Assembly (NCBI RefSeq): GCF_025150085.1
Contig: NZ_CP102280.1
Coordinates: 2,119,001-2,183,000 of the forward strand
Source: Dorea longicatena
Lineage (GTDB): Bacteria > Bacillota > Clostridia > Lachnospirales > Lachnospiraceae
DNA length: 64,000 bases
Reading direction: 5' to 3'
Below the pieces are notes generated by a model, which was not told the DNA's origin, searched no databases, and saw only the letters and a program-made list of their open reading frames with translations. Positions 34,838-43,630 of this stretch are shown here, in pieces; within the stretch, counting starts at the first letter, position 1, and each line of letters starts with the position of its first letter. Both the position numbers and the translations under genes were made by a program.

Positions 34838-36184
34838 CTACGTTCTTTCCATATATTTTTCCGTGTGTTTATTCATCCATATCAGTACACCAACACAGAT
34901 AATGATTGAGATGATCGATCCTGCCGGTGCCGCACAGCCCATCGGAAATAATGTATCCGGAAAATGCGTTGCCGCATAATAAGACAATGGGATTCTCGCA
35001 CATATGATAGATATGGAATTGTGGATAAATGATACGATAGACAAGCCATATGCATAAAAATATCCACTTAAACAGAAATGCACTCCTGCAAATACGCAGT
35101 CCCATGCATAACTTCTTAAATACTGTCCTCCAAGTATCTGTACTGCCCCGTCATTCGTGAATAGTCCAACAAACGGAACAGATACAAACTGCACAATCGT
35201 TGCCGCAACTAATCCATATCCTACTGTCATACATAATACATACCGCAATGTCAGGCGTGCACGGTCATGCTTGCCTGCACCAATATTCTGCGATGCCAAT
35301 GCCGATATCGTTGACAACATAGAAGACGGTACCAGGAACAGGATCCCTATGATCTTTTCCACAATACCTACCGCCGCCGCATCATTTAATCCACGCTGGT
35401 TGGCAAATATTGTGATTGCAATAAACGATATCTGGATAAATCCATCCTGCAGTGCAACCGGCACACCGACTTTCAATATGTTTTTCATCGTATGTCTCTT
35501 CGGACGAAGATCCGATTTTCTTAATTTGATCCCTGTGCCCTTTTTTATGACCACGGTAAGTGAAACAATGACACTGACTGCCTGTGCGATGGTCGTTCCA
35601 AGTGCTGCTCCGGCCGCATCCAGTCCCATGACTCCGATGAACAGATAATCCAGACCGATATTCGCTGCGCATGCTACTGCAATAAAGTACATCGGACTTT
35701 TGGAATCACCGATTCCACGGAAGATTGCACTGATAATATTATAAGCTGTAATAAAAGGAATCCCGATAAAGCAGATTGTCAGATAACGGATCGTTCCTTC
35801 TACTGCCTCGGCCGGTGTCGACATCACACTGACGATCGGTCTGACTGCCGCCAGTAATACGATCATAAGTATGATCGCAATTCCCATGAACATCGTTGCC
35901 GTGTTTCCAATTGTCTCCGATGCTTTCTTATAATCTTTTGCACCGATGCAGCGCCCGATCATAACCGTCGCTCCCATCGCAAGCCCTACGATCATAACTG
36001 TCAGCATATGCATGATCTGGCTTCCGATCGATACCGCCGTCGTACTGCTGACCCCGCCAAACTGACCGACAATAAATAAATCTGCCATACCATATAACGT
36101 CTGTAAAAAGTACGATAACAGATATGGCAGTGAAAAATAAATGACTGTCTTAAATACACTTCCTGTTGTTAAATCTTTCTCCAT
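34838..36184 (-). CDS. MATE family efflux transporter 4
   Basis: A 448-residue MATE pump: SLPYLLSYFLQTLYGMADLF at residues about 18-37, RGIGDSKSPMYFIAVACAAN in the middle, VGVPVALQDGFIQISFIAIT opening the second half. It resembles MATE 2 in layout. It lies 18 nt upstream of the response regulator on the same strand, so it probably belongs to the sensor-ABC operon. Substrate unknown. Confidence 0.92.
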   Translation of the reverse strand: MEKDLTTGSVFKTVIYFSLPYLLSYFLQTLYGMADLFIVGQFGGVSSTTAVSIGSQIMHMLTVMIVGLAMGATVMIGRCIGAKDYKKASETIGNTATMFMGIAIILMIVLLAAVRPIVSVMSTPAEAVEGTIRYLTICFIGIPFITAYNIISAIFRGIGDSKSPMYFIAVACAANIGLDYLFIGVMGLDAAGAALGTTIAQAVSVIVSLTVVIKKGTGIKLRKSDLRPKRHTMKNILKVGVPVALQDGFIQISFIAITIFANQRGLNDAAAVGIVEKIIGILFLVPSSMLSTISALASQNIGAGKHDRARLTLRYVLCMTVGYGLVAATIVQFVSVPFVGLFTNDGAVQILGGQYLRSYAWDCVFAGVHFCLSGYFYAYGLSIVSFIHNSISIICARIPLSYYAATHFPDTLFPMGCAAPAGSIISIIICVGVLIWMNKHTEKYMERT

Positions 36185-36297
36185 ATTGTAACATCCTTGT
36201 CTTTAGAAATACTCATTTCATAATTTTATTCCTATTAACCTGGTAAATCAACTTTTCAGGAAGATTTTTTTGAAAGAGAGTGATTACTTTTATGATA

Positions 36298-37254
36298 CTA
36301 AACCGCAAGGAGCCCCATCGTCCGCAATATGAATATCGTCACAAACAACGTAAATATCGAAAGCACCGATGAGAACACAACCAGCTGCCCGGCAAGCTGT
36401 CCATCCGCTCCCGCCTGCTGCGCCATGATATAGCTGGATACTGCAACCGGCGTCTGATATGCCAGCCCCCCGGACAACAGGTCCGCATCCCGGTAACCCA
36501 TCATAACCACCATCGGAATCATGATAAGCGGCAAGATTACCAGCTTGATCGTCAATACCACAAATGCTGTTTTTAAGTTTCCTTTTATTTTTGAAAAGTC
36601 CAGATCACCACCCAGAATCATAAACGCAATCGGTGTTGATAATTTGGCCAGATCCTGAACCGTTGTATCGACAGCTGTCGGAAGTCTGATCCCAAGAAGT
36701 GAAAATATAATCCCTAATACCGAAGATATGATCAGTGGATTCTTTATAATATCCAGAATAATCTTTTTCCAGTCATTTTCCCTTTTTTCACCGAAGATTG
36801 ACAGCGCGACTACTGCAAGGAAATTATACATCGGTACCAGGATGGCACTTAAAATTGCCGCTGTCGTCGTACTTTTCGGTCCATACATATTCTGTACGAC
36901 TGCAACTCCGAAGATCACATAATTGCTCCGGAAAATTCCCTGGATAACTACACCCTGCTGATTTTCCTGTGTTACGATCCTTGGAACGATCAGACACAAC
37001 AATACGAACAGTATCAGAAGTCCCCCTGCTGCCCAGATGCACAGCCTGATCCTGCTATGTATCTCAGAACCGATATCACTCTGGTAGACATTGTAGAATA
37101 ACATACATGGTAAAAATATCTTAAACACAATGGCATTTGCCTGTTTTGTAAGCTTTCCGTCCGCCAGAGATGTATAATTGACCAGAAAATATCCTAATAC
37201 CATAAGAAAAAATACCGGTGCAATTACATTAAACGATACAATTATATTATCCAA
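36298..37254 (-). CDS. Auxin efflux carrier (AEC) family permease
   Basis: A 318-residue transporter with ten helices in two halves of five: VIAPVFFLMVLGYFLVNYTS at the start, KQANAIVFKIFLPCMLFYNV, GIFRSNYVIFGVAVVQNMYG and, in the second half, STPIAFMILGGDLDFSKIKG and LAYQTPVAVSSYIMAQQAGA. Bacterial AEC proteins export or import carboxylates such as malate. It stands alone between a hairpin at 37282 and the MATE gene at 36184. Substrate cannot be read from the sequence. Confidence 0.92.
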   Translation of the reverse strand: MDNIIVSFNVIAPVFFLMVLGYFLVNYTSLADGKLTKQANAIVFKIFLPCMLFYNVYQSDIGSEIHSRIRLCIWAAGGLLILFVLLCLIVPRIVTQENQQGVVIQGIFRSNYVIFGVAVVQNMYGPKSTTTAAILSAILVPMYNFLAVVALSIFGEKRENDWKKIILDIIKNPLIISSVLGIIFSLLGIRLPTAVDTTVQDLAKLSTPIAFMILGGDLDFSKIKGNLKTAFVVLTIKLVILPLIMIPMVVMMGYRDADLLSGGLAYQTPVAVSSYIMAQQAGADGQLAGQLVVFSSVLSIFTLFVTIFILRTMGLLAV

Positions 37255-37281
37255 ATTTTCTCACTTCTCTCATTCTTAATA

Positions 37282-37314
37282 AATGCTGTATTTTCCTTTG
37301 GAATCTACAGCATT
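37282..37314 (-). terminator. Hairpin after the MalY-type gene
   Basis: AATGCTGTA and TACAGCATT with inner GGAA/TTCC pairs form a stem of about 13 bp, 33 nt past the stop. The T tract on the minus strand is weak (TTTATT). Confidence 0.6.
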
Positions 37315-37346
37315 ATACTTTTTATTTCTGTATATTTTCCAGATAT

Positions 37347-38558
37347 TTACACATGAAATACGTACTCATCCAGACGCTCGAATGCTTCTTTTACTCTGCC
37401 AAGCGGTAATGCAAGATTCATACGGATTCCATATTTCTGGTGGAACGGTCTTCCGTCCTGCCATGCAACGCCTATGTCCCATCCTGCTTTTAACAGCTCA
37501 TCCAGTGACTTATAATTTTCCTCGCACCAGTCTTCGCAGTCCAGGAACAACATATAAGTTCCCTGCGGCTTACTTACTTCAATTCCTCTGTAGTAGTCAC
37601 GGATATGATTCACTGCATAATCAACATTTTCAGATAATACCTGGCAAAGCTCATTGACCCAGGTATATCCTTCTGCCTCGTAAGCCCCGATCAGCGCATG
37701 CATAGATAATACATTCATTGTATTATAATGTGATTTTCTTGATTTTGCCTCCACCCGGTCACGCAGCATTTTGTTGAAGATTATATGATAACTTCCTACC
37801 AGACCTGCCAGGTTAAATGTCTTACTCGGTGCATACAATGCAATCGTACGGTTTCTTGCATCCGGACTGATCGACTGTGTCGGAATGTGCTGGCTGCCTT
37901 TTAAGATCAGATCTGACCAGATCTCATCTGCGATCACTACACATTCATTGTTCTTATATACTTCCATCGCCTCTTCAATCTCTCGGCGCTCCCATACACG
38001 TCCGGTCGGATTATGCGGACTACAGAAGATTGCTACATGAATGTTATTTGCCTTTAACTTGGCATCCATGTCTTCATAATCCATCCGCCAGATTCCTTTT
38101 TCGTCTTTTTTGAGCGGACTGTGTACAATCTTGTATCCATTCTCTGTGATGCATTTGGTGAATCCGATGTAAGTCGGGCTGTGAAGAAGTACGGCATCTC
38201 CCGGTGCGGCAAAAGCTGTCAGAGCAGAGATTACTCCGCCTAATACTCCGTTCTCATATCCGATATATTCCGGCATCAGTCCTTCTACATTATTGCGGAT
38301 CTTATGCCAGCGTATGATCGAATCATAATACTCTTCCACCGGATTGAAATATCCATATGCCGGATGTGCTGCCCTGTCCATGATCGCTTTTGGAATCGTT
38401 GGGACAGTTTCAAAGTTCATGTCTGCCACCCACATCGGGATCACATCAAATCCGTCTTTTGGCGGTTCCGGTGCAAATCCCGGATTCTTTCCAAGTCCGT
38501 CTACTGCAATCGCATCTTTTCCATGCCTGTCTATAATCTTTGTAAAATCATATCTCAT
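37347..38558 (-). CDS. MalY/PatB-type PLP-dependent C-S lyase
   Basis: A 403-residue fold-type I PLP enzyme. IPMWVADMNFETVPTIPKAI near the N-terminus is the MalY/PatB hallmark; SPHNPTGRVWERREI and DEIWSDL hold PLP contacts, and the Schiff-base Lys is in ALYAPSKTFNLAGLVGSY. The family cleaves cystathionine and other cysteine thioethers, and many members are annotated as aminotransferases. The start was set at MRYDFTKIIDRHGKDAI, 8 nt after AGGAGAG; the longer frame runs back into the peptidase gene 57 nt upstream. Confidence 0.93.
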   Translation of the reverse strand: MRYDFTKIIDRHGKDAIAVDGLGKNPGFAPEPPKDGFDVIPMWVADMNFETVPTIPKAIMDRAAHPAYGYFNPVEEYYDSIIRWHKIRNNVEGLMPEYIGYENGVLGGVISALTAFAAPGDAVLLHSPTYIGFTKCITENGYKIVHSPLKKDEKGIWRMDYEDMDAKLKANNIHVAIFCSPHNPTGRVWERREIEEAMEVYKNNECVVIADEIWSDLILKGSQHIPTQSISPDARNRTIALYAPSKTFNLAGLVGSYHIIFNKMLRDRVEAKSRKSHYNTMNVLSMHALIGAYEAEGYTWVNELCQVLSENVDYAVNHIRDYYRGIEVSKPQGTYMLFLDCEDWCEENYKSLDELLKAGWDIGVAWQDGRPFHQKYGIRMNLALPLGRVKEAFERLDEYVFHV

Positions 38559-38614
38559 ATCTTTCTCTCCTGTTTCCCGAAAACGATCTTCCACCGGCGC
38601 CTGCCGTCTGATCG

Positions 38615-39511
38615 CTATTTTTTTGAAAATACCCACATCGCTTTTATCTGGTCTTTGATATTGGCAAATACCCATGTTGCTTTCGAATTCTTTATGCTGA
38701 ACGGATCATTCACTTTCACATTGCCATTCTCATAACCTGTCAGTACGATAAAATGTCCAATCTTGGTAAAATCTCCCGGACCGACACTGCATATGATCGG
38801 ATGTCCCTGCGAAAGTTCTAAAGCTACCTGCTCTTCTGACAAAAGACCTGCAGTACTGTTAAGATTCCAGTTTGCTCCGGCTTCATCCATGAATCTCCAG
38901 TAGGTGTTATTCTCTTCGTCCACATAACCATGTTCCGTTCCGTAAGCAGCTACCTTTGCCGGAGTGATCGACGCATCCTGATTCAGTCCGGCTGCTACCA
39001 TCGCCATACAGGTCGGTCCGCATCCACTTGCCGCTACTATACTGGTTCCGTATGGAGCATATCCCCATCGTTCATCCCACTGTAAAAGTTCCGGTATCCC
39101 TCCCTGCGAAAGATCTTTTCCTATCGTATCTGCATACGGCTTATCTTTTTTCTTTTCATAATCGGCCACAAAATCTACTGTTTCCACATTTTTATCCAAC
39201 AGTTCGATCACATTTTTCGGATATCCGTGTTCCGTTGCCTGCTTTCGTATACGTTCCAATTTCTGTTCGGCAGTTTCCGGCTTTGACTTTACTTTTGCCG
39301 CCTCTTTTTTATCCTGCTTTTCTTTTCTAAGCTCTTCTGCTTTCTGTTTTTCTTCTACACGTTCACGGTGCAGACAATAGCCAGCAAAAGCAGCAGTTAT
39401 TACTGCTGCTATCACACCGACTACTGTTATACGCCTTAATATCTGATTTCTTCTTGCACCTTTTGAAAGAGAAGTTCTTGGTCGTTGTTCTACGTTATTA
39501 GTCTCCTTCAT
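38615..39511 (-). CDS. Membrane-anchored C39-type papain-fold peptidase
   Basis: A 298-residue protein with a cytoplasmic start, one helix (about 28-46), a charged coiled-coil linker (about 50-95, Glu/Lys rich) and an extracellular C39-like domain. The catalytic Cys is in SGCGPTCMAMVAAGL, the His in IGHFIVLTGYENGNV and the Asp in VNDPFSIKNSK. Unlike bacteriocin processing peptidases it is not fused to an ABC exporter, so a cell-surface role is likely. It precedes the MalY-type gene. Confidence 0.9.
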   Translation of the reverse strand: MKETNNVEQRPRTSLSKGARRNQILRRITVVGVIAAVITAAFAGYCLHRERVEEKQKAEELRKEKQDKKEAAKVKSKPETAEQKLERIRKQATEHGYPKNVIELLDKNVETVDFVADYEKKKDKPYADTIGKDLSQGGIPELLQWDERWGYAPYGTSIVAASGCGPTCMAMVAAGLNQDASITPAKVAAYGTEHGYVDEENNTYWRFMDEAGANWNLNSTAGLLSEEQVALELSQGHPIICSVGPGDFTKIGHFIVLTGYENGNVKVNDPFSIKNSKATWVFANIKDQIKAMWVFSKK

Positions 39512-39683
39512 CTGTCAATTCAGTCCTCTTAATAATAATCTATTTTCTCGACATCGTTCTTAATTATACAACAGCATTCCAGCGGATACAACTTATCATT
39601 TCCTTAATATTGATTCTGACTTTTCGTATTTGTGTCGTTTTTTTATATAATTATGACTTTTTTCAATTTTTTTCATTTTTTAC

Positions 39684-39712
39684 TTGCTTTTTACATTTTA
39701 TCATGATATCAT
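39684..39712 (+). promoter_or_regulatory. Promoter of tRNA-Pro and tRNA-Gly
   Basis: TTGCTT (39684-39689), 17-bp spacer, TATCAT (39707-39712), 29 bp before tRNA-Pro. Both tRNAs are probably read from it. Confidence 0.65.
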
Positions 39713-39741
39713 ACTACTTGTCTTAAGGACACGTCAAATAA

Positions 39742-39816
39742 CGGGGTGTGGCTCAGCTTGGCTAGAGCGCCTGGTTTGGGACCAGGAGGTCGCAGGTTCG
39801 AATCCTGTCACCCCGA
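39742..39816 (+). tRNA. tRNA-Pro (TGG)
   Basis: 75 nt; acceptor CGGGGTG/CACCCCG, D arm with GCTC...GAGC, anticodon stem CCTGG/CCAGG with loop TTTGGGA (anticodon TGG), T arm GCAGG-TTCGAAT-CCTGT, discriminator A, no encoded CCA. Confidence 0.97.
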
Positions 39817-39831
39817 TTTATAATGTATTAT

Positions 39832-39902
39832 GCGGGTGTAGTTCAATGGTAGAACACCAGCCTTCCAAGCTGGATACGTGGGTTCGATTCCCATCACCCG
39901 CT
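39832..39902 (+). tRNA. tRNA-Gly (TCC)
   Basis: 71 nt, identical to the minus-strand copy at 28539-28609. It lies 15 nt after tRNA-Pro and is followed by TTTTTT, which may end the transcript. Confidence 0.97.
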
Positions 39903-39955
39903 TTTTTCATGCTCTATTTTAGATTTATCTGGCGGCTTCTTTCGAACCGCATGGC

Positions 39956-40042
39956 GACAAACAACGAACCCTGTCATCTTCCGGGTGTCTTCACTAACTT
40001 TATGTGAAGACACCTGAAAGATGACAGGGTTCGTTATTTGTC
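39956..40042. repeat. Long near-perfect hairpin between tRNA-Gly and the LspA-like gene
   Basis: Two arms of about 39 nt (from GACAAACAACGAACCCTGTC and TGTGAAGACACCTGAAAGAT onward) pair with four mismatches around a loop of about 8 nt. It carries no T tract and no coding sequence. It lies where the plus-strand tRNA unit and the minus-strand LspA-like unit converge. Confidence 0.8.
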
Positions 40043-40060
40043 CAGATTGTTCCTTGAGCC

Positions 40061-40519
40061 CTAATCTATTTTCTTTTTCAAAAATGCAAATACAGAACCG
40101 AGCAAAATATAGATATCTGCCAGATTGGCGGTTATATTGCCCAGTATTTTGTGACTGGATTTAATACCGATATAATCCACTACCTTTCCTCTGACAACAC
40201 GGTCATAAGTATTGCTTAAAGCTCCTGCGCTTAAGAATGTCAGGGCTATCTTACTAAGCATATGCCCTTCCCTAAAAGCTTCTATAATTGTCAGAAGTCC
40301 GATCGCTGCTGTCGTCATCACCGACGCTTTCTTTACTTTTTCCGGTTCGGAATCCATAGAGTTAAATGCAAATCCTTTATTATATACTTTTCTGATCAGA
40401 ATCCCTGTCCCACAGAGACTTTTTTCTTCCGTCTCGCTTACATTCTCTTCTATGTACTGTTTTACAGCCATATCAAGAGCGAACAGTGTTCCGACCGCAC
40501 CGGGTATGCGTGTACGCAT
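40061..40519 (-). CDS. Signal peptidase II-like membrane protein
   Basis: A 152-residue protein with four predicted helices. It keeps the two aspartates of LspA: one in LSNTYDRVVRGKVVDYIGI (NxxDR pattern) and one in ITANLADIYILLG (NxAD pattern), plus an N-terminal LDMAVKQYIEEN. LspA cleaves prolipoproteins after lipid attachment. It is more divergent than housekeeping LspA. It sits after a small coiled-coil gene and an S8 protease, not with rluD or ileS, so a dedicated role is possible. Confidence 0.75.
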   Translation of the reverse strand: MRTRIPGAVGTLFALDMAVKQYIEENVSETEEKSLCGTGILIRKVYNKGFAFNSMDSEPEKVKKASVMTTAAIGLLTIIEAFREGHMLSKIALTFLSAGALSNTYDRVVRGKVVDYIGIKSSHKILGNITANLADIYILLGSVFAFLKKKID

Positions 40520-40810
40520 TTATACTTCTCCCTGGATCTTTACGATCTCTTCTTCCTGTTTTTCTATCTCTTCGTCACGTTTTTCTATCTCTTCGCAGAG
40601 CGTTACATAATCCATGTCTGACACTTCTCCACTCTGGAATTTTTCATATACCATACGTCCGATATCTGCAAGATCTCTTTCATTCGCTCTCTTTAACGAA
40701 CGAACATTGCTTTTAATCTTCTGGATTTCCAGAGTATCTCCTGTCTTCTTTGTGATGTCACTAGCAACATCTGAAACCATTCTGCCGAATTCTTCAAAAA
40801 AATCTGCCAT
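40520..40810 (-). CDS. Small coiled-coil protein of unknown function
   Basis: A 96-residue charged protein, helical throughout, with likely coiled coil in the last 35 residues (EEIEKRDEEIEKQEEEIVKI). The start MADFFEEFGRMVSDVASDIT is amphipathic. No membrane helix or signal is seen. It abuts the LspA-like gene with no gap and follows the S8 protease after 28 nt, so the three are one unit. I do not recognise a named family. Confidence 0.75.
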   Translation of the reverse strand: MADFFEEFGRMVSDVASDITKKTGDTLEIQKIKSNVRSLKRANERDLADIGRMVYEKFQSGEVSDMDYVTLCEEIEKRDEEIEKQEEEIVKIQGEV

Positions 40811-40838
40811 TAGTATCCTCTCCTTATCTCGTTCTTCT

Positions 40839-42539
40839 TTACAGCTGTCTTAAAATATCCAATGATCGGTACAAATTCATCGTCCCATATCCCCATTGTG
40901 TATTCGGATATTCTATTCCCGGAAGCTTTTGTGTTCCCATCACGATAATATTTCTGACCTGACTGGACGACACTCCTCTTGCCCCCGGCTGCTCACTGAT
41001 CCATTCCATGATCAGGGCACATCCGCCTGCTGCAATCGCTGTTGCGGCGCTCGAACCGGTCCGATTCTTAAATTCCCCGCCAGGTACTGCTCCTGTGACC
41101 GCTTCTCCCGGCGCAGCATAATCCGGTTTTATTTTTTCATCTCTAGTATACCCCCTGCCCGAATTAATATCAACTCCATTCTCCCTGCTGTTATAAAAAG
41201 CCACAGTCATTGTATTTCTTCCTCCTGAAGGCTCTGTAAATGTAGTGTCGGGATTTGATTCCAGAAAATATACCTCTCCCTCCAGGAATTCTTCCATCGG
41301 AAGCCATATGTGAAAATCTCCGGTTGTCTGCATCGCCGGCTTTATATCTATTTTCCATATTCCGGGAACCGCATTCTGAAACCTTATAAATACCAGCTGT
41401 GCATCATTATTCCTCTGTAATAATCTGTATTCCACAGTAATCGTTGTCCGTTCAAATGTAAATAAAAAATCAAACAGATACCCCAGACGTATCGGAATCA
41501 TCCCCGTACGCTCTCCAGACGGCGAAGTAACCGACACCATTACGATATTCGGAAGTGTACTCCATAATTCAACGGCAAAAGACTGTGTCCCTTCTCCTAC
41601 CCGGATTTCTGCTGTCCTCGTATCCTGTGCATCCGTAAAACGGTTAAAATAGTGATGTCTTCTGGCCGCCTCATTGCCTGTTCCGACTACAACACACCTG
41701 TTTCTTACCGTCGCATAAATGTCCAATATATCTGCCAGAATAGAATCTCCGTTATGTCCTCCAAAGCTTGTTCCGAGGGCTACACAGATCACTAACGGCA
41801 TTCCCTGTTTTCTTGCCAGGTCATTCAGATAGCGGAGTCCCAGCATAATATCATTTTCCTGATAACATACGGCATCCTGTGCTATCGCGAAAAATTCTTT
41901 CAGATAATTTTTTGCCGGCTTTAATTTGACCATTGCAATAGAAGCCTCCGGTGCGGCCCCGAGAAACTGTTTTCCAACTTCTGCTCCTCCTGCAGCCGCA
42001 CTTGCAACAAATGTTCCATGTCCGTCTGTATCCACACTCGGTACTATCTGAAGCGGATCCTCCGATCTAAGTGCTGTATTGATCATTTCTTCCGTATATT
42101 CCGTTCCATAATAAAGCCCCTGTGGTGTTCTTCCCGTCTGAATCGTCTGATCCCAGATTCCCACAATCCGTGTCGTCCCGTCCAGATTGCGAAACACACG
42201 ATTCTGATAATCTATCCCGGTATCTAAAAAGCCGATCATGATCCCATCCCCCATCAGCTGAAGTGTCGGATAGTTCTGCAATGTAATAATTCCTGCTGCA
42301 TCTAACGGCTGCATATCCAGAAGTGTATAACATTTTGGGATCGTACTGTACCAATATTCTCTGAACGATAATGGAAGCAGAATCCTTCTGTCTACAGATA
42401 CACTTTTATATCCAAAATCCATCTCCTGAATACACGCATTTTCCGGATTCACTTCCTTAAGTTCCTCATCTCTGTATAATGGAATAATAAAATCCCAGTA
42501 ATCTTCGGAAATAATCTTTTCTTTACAGTTCTCTTCCAA
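40839..42539 (-). CDS. S8 subtilisin-like protease (Csp-like)
   Basis: A 566-residue protease with a complete triad: Asp106 in MIGFLDTGID, His174 in TDGHGTFVAS and Ser in NRTGSSAATAIAAGG (about 505). An insert of about 250 residues, mostly beta, separates His from Ser, as in clostridial Csp germination proteases. There is no signal peptide. The likely start is a TTG at 42539-42537; no Met occurs before residue 40, and the EDYWDFII block belongs to the domain. Its ribosome site overlaps the terminator stem of the upstream operon. Substrate and any link to spores are unknown. Confidence 0.88.
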   Translation of the reverse strand: MEENCKEKIISEDYWDFIIPLYRDEELKEVNPENACIQEMDFGYKSVSVDRRILLPLSFREYWYSTIPKCYTLLDMQPLDAAGIITLQNYPTLQLMGDGIMIGFLDTGIDYQNRVFRNLDGTTRIVGIWDQTIQTGRTPQGLYYGTEYTEEMINTALRSEDPLQIVPSVDTDGHGTFVASAAAGGAEVGKQFLGAAPEASIAMVKLKPAKNYLKEFFAIAQDAVCYQENDIMLGLRYLNDLARKQGMPLVICVALGTSFGGHNGDSILADILDIYATVRNRCVVVGTGNEAARRHHYFNRFTDAQDTRTAEIRVGEGTQSFAVELWSTLPNIVMVSVTSPSGERTGMIPIRLGYLFDFLFTFERTTITVEYRLLQRNNDAQLVFIRFQNAVPGIWKIDIKPAMQTTGDFHIWLPMEEFLEGEVYFLESNPDTTFTEPSGGRNTMTVAFYNSRENGVDINSGRGYTRDEKIKPDYAAPGEAVTGAVPGGEFKNRTGSSAATAIAAGGCALIMEWISEQPGARGVSSSQVRNIIVMGTQKLPGIEYPNTQWGYGTMNLYRSLDILRQL

Positions 42540-42542
42540 ATC

Positions 42543-42587
42543 AAAAAAAACCTTTCATATACATTTGTTTTATGTATATGAAAGGTT
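42543..42587 (-). terminator. Terminator of the nine-gene operon, touching the S8 protease start
   Basis: AACCTTTCATATACAT and ATGTATATGAAAGGTT form a perfect 16-bp stem on the minus strand, followed by TTTTTTTT. The T tract ends 3 nt before the S8 protease TTG, so the AAAGG ribosome site is in the stem. Confidence 0.92.
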
Positions 42588-42610
42588 CCCTGTCATTCAT
42601 TAATCTTTTA

Positions 42611-43615
42611 TTATGAATTCGTATTCTGGTTCAGCATACGTTCAATAATGTCTACCGACTCTTCAATACCATAACTTGCACTGTTAAAACAGATATCATA
42701 GTTCATAGCATCTCCCCATTTCTGACCGGTATAATAATTGTAATATCTTGCATGTTGACGATCCAGCTTTTTAAGCAGACGTACCGCTTTCTTATGATCC
42801 AGATCATTGACCTCCATAATACGACGCACACGCTGTTCGAACGGTGCCGTAATAAAAATACTGATATGTGGAATATGGTTATTCGCAAGTATCACATCTG
42901 CACATCTACCCATTACAATAAAATCTTCTTCTTTTGCCATTTTGCAGATCAGGTCACTCTGATTGAAGAAGATCGCGTCTTCTCTTGTCAATCCATGATA
43001 GCGGTCAAAGTCTTTCAGACGCTCTTTGATCGTCCTTCCGGATCCCTGATATTTGTTCTCGATCAGATCCGTTCCCAGATCCGCCACATCTGTCACAGAA
43101 TCCTTCTCCGCATCCAGTCTTCTTAATACTTCATTAAAGATTTCTGCATCATAGTAGTTGATTCTAAGTGCATCTGCCAGTGCAAATCCAATATCATTTC
43201 CGGCACTTCCCTGCGTTCTTCCGATACAAATAATAAGATGATCGTCTTTTGAAAACTTCTGACGCAGATTCGCTGTATTCAACTTCGCCCTGTTTTCATC
43301 CAGAATTTCAACCTTACCGAAACTTGCAGGAAGCTCTGCTATTTCCTTTAATATCTCATCGTATTTTTTCATCAGTCTGGAACGGTCTTCATCCTTTCGG
43401 ATCGTACGTGCCATGTTACTGATCAATGCCAGCTCACTTCTAAGAAGATGTCCCTGCGGCTTGGTACGCATCAGCATAACCAGATTGTTCACACAGGTAC
43501 GTTTATCTCCTGTAAAGGTACGGCCCAGAGAAGATCCTACACATTCATATACTTCTCCGTCCAGATCATAGATCCGTTCTGCAATGTCATAATATTTATT
43601 CTTATTCTCCTGCAT
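42611..43615 (-). CDS. Cytidylate kinase-like family protein, long form
   Basis: A 334-residue protein. The first 125 or so residues are a helical extension (YDIAERIYDLDGEVYECVGS, LVMLMRTKPQGHLLRSELAL) absent from the short paralogue. The P-loop part follows: LIICIGRTQGSAGNDIGFAL, VMGRCADVILANN and the shared ARYYNYYTGQKWGDAMNYDI near the end. The start was set at MQENKNKYYD, after GGGGGTG, 15 nt past the antiporter gene. It is the last gene before a strong terminator. Substrate unknown. Confidence 0.85.
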   Translation of the reverse strand: MQENKNKYYDIAERIYDLDGEVYECVGSSLGRTFTGDKRTCVNNLVMLMRTKPQGHLLRSELALISNMARTIRKDEDRSRLMKKYDEILKEIAELPASFGKVEILDENRAKLNTANLRQKFSKDDHLIICIGRTQGSAGNDIGFALADALRINYYDAEIFNEVLRRLDAEKDSVTDVADLGTDLIENKYQGSGRTIKERLKDFDRYHGLTREDAIFFNQSDLICKMAKEEDFIVMGRCADVILANNHIPHISIFITAPFEQRVRRIMEVNDLDHKKAVRLLKKLDRQHARYYNYYTGQKWGDAMNYDICFNSASYGIEESVDIIERMLNQNTNS

Positions 43616-43630
43616 TTTCCGCACCCCCTT

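Noticed and set aside
39684..40007. Plus-strand open frame of 107 codons across the tRNA-Pro and tRNA-Gly genes
   Set aside because: It is tRNA sequence read as codons; both tRNAs fold perfectly and there is no ribosome site.
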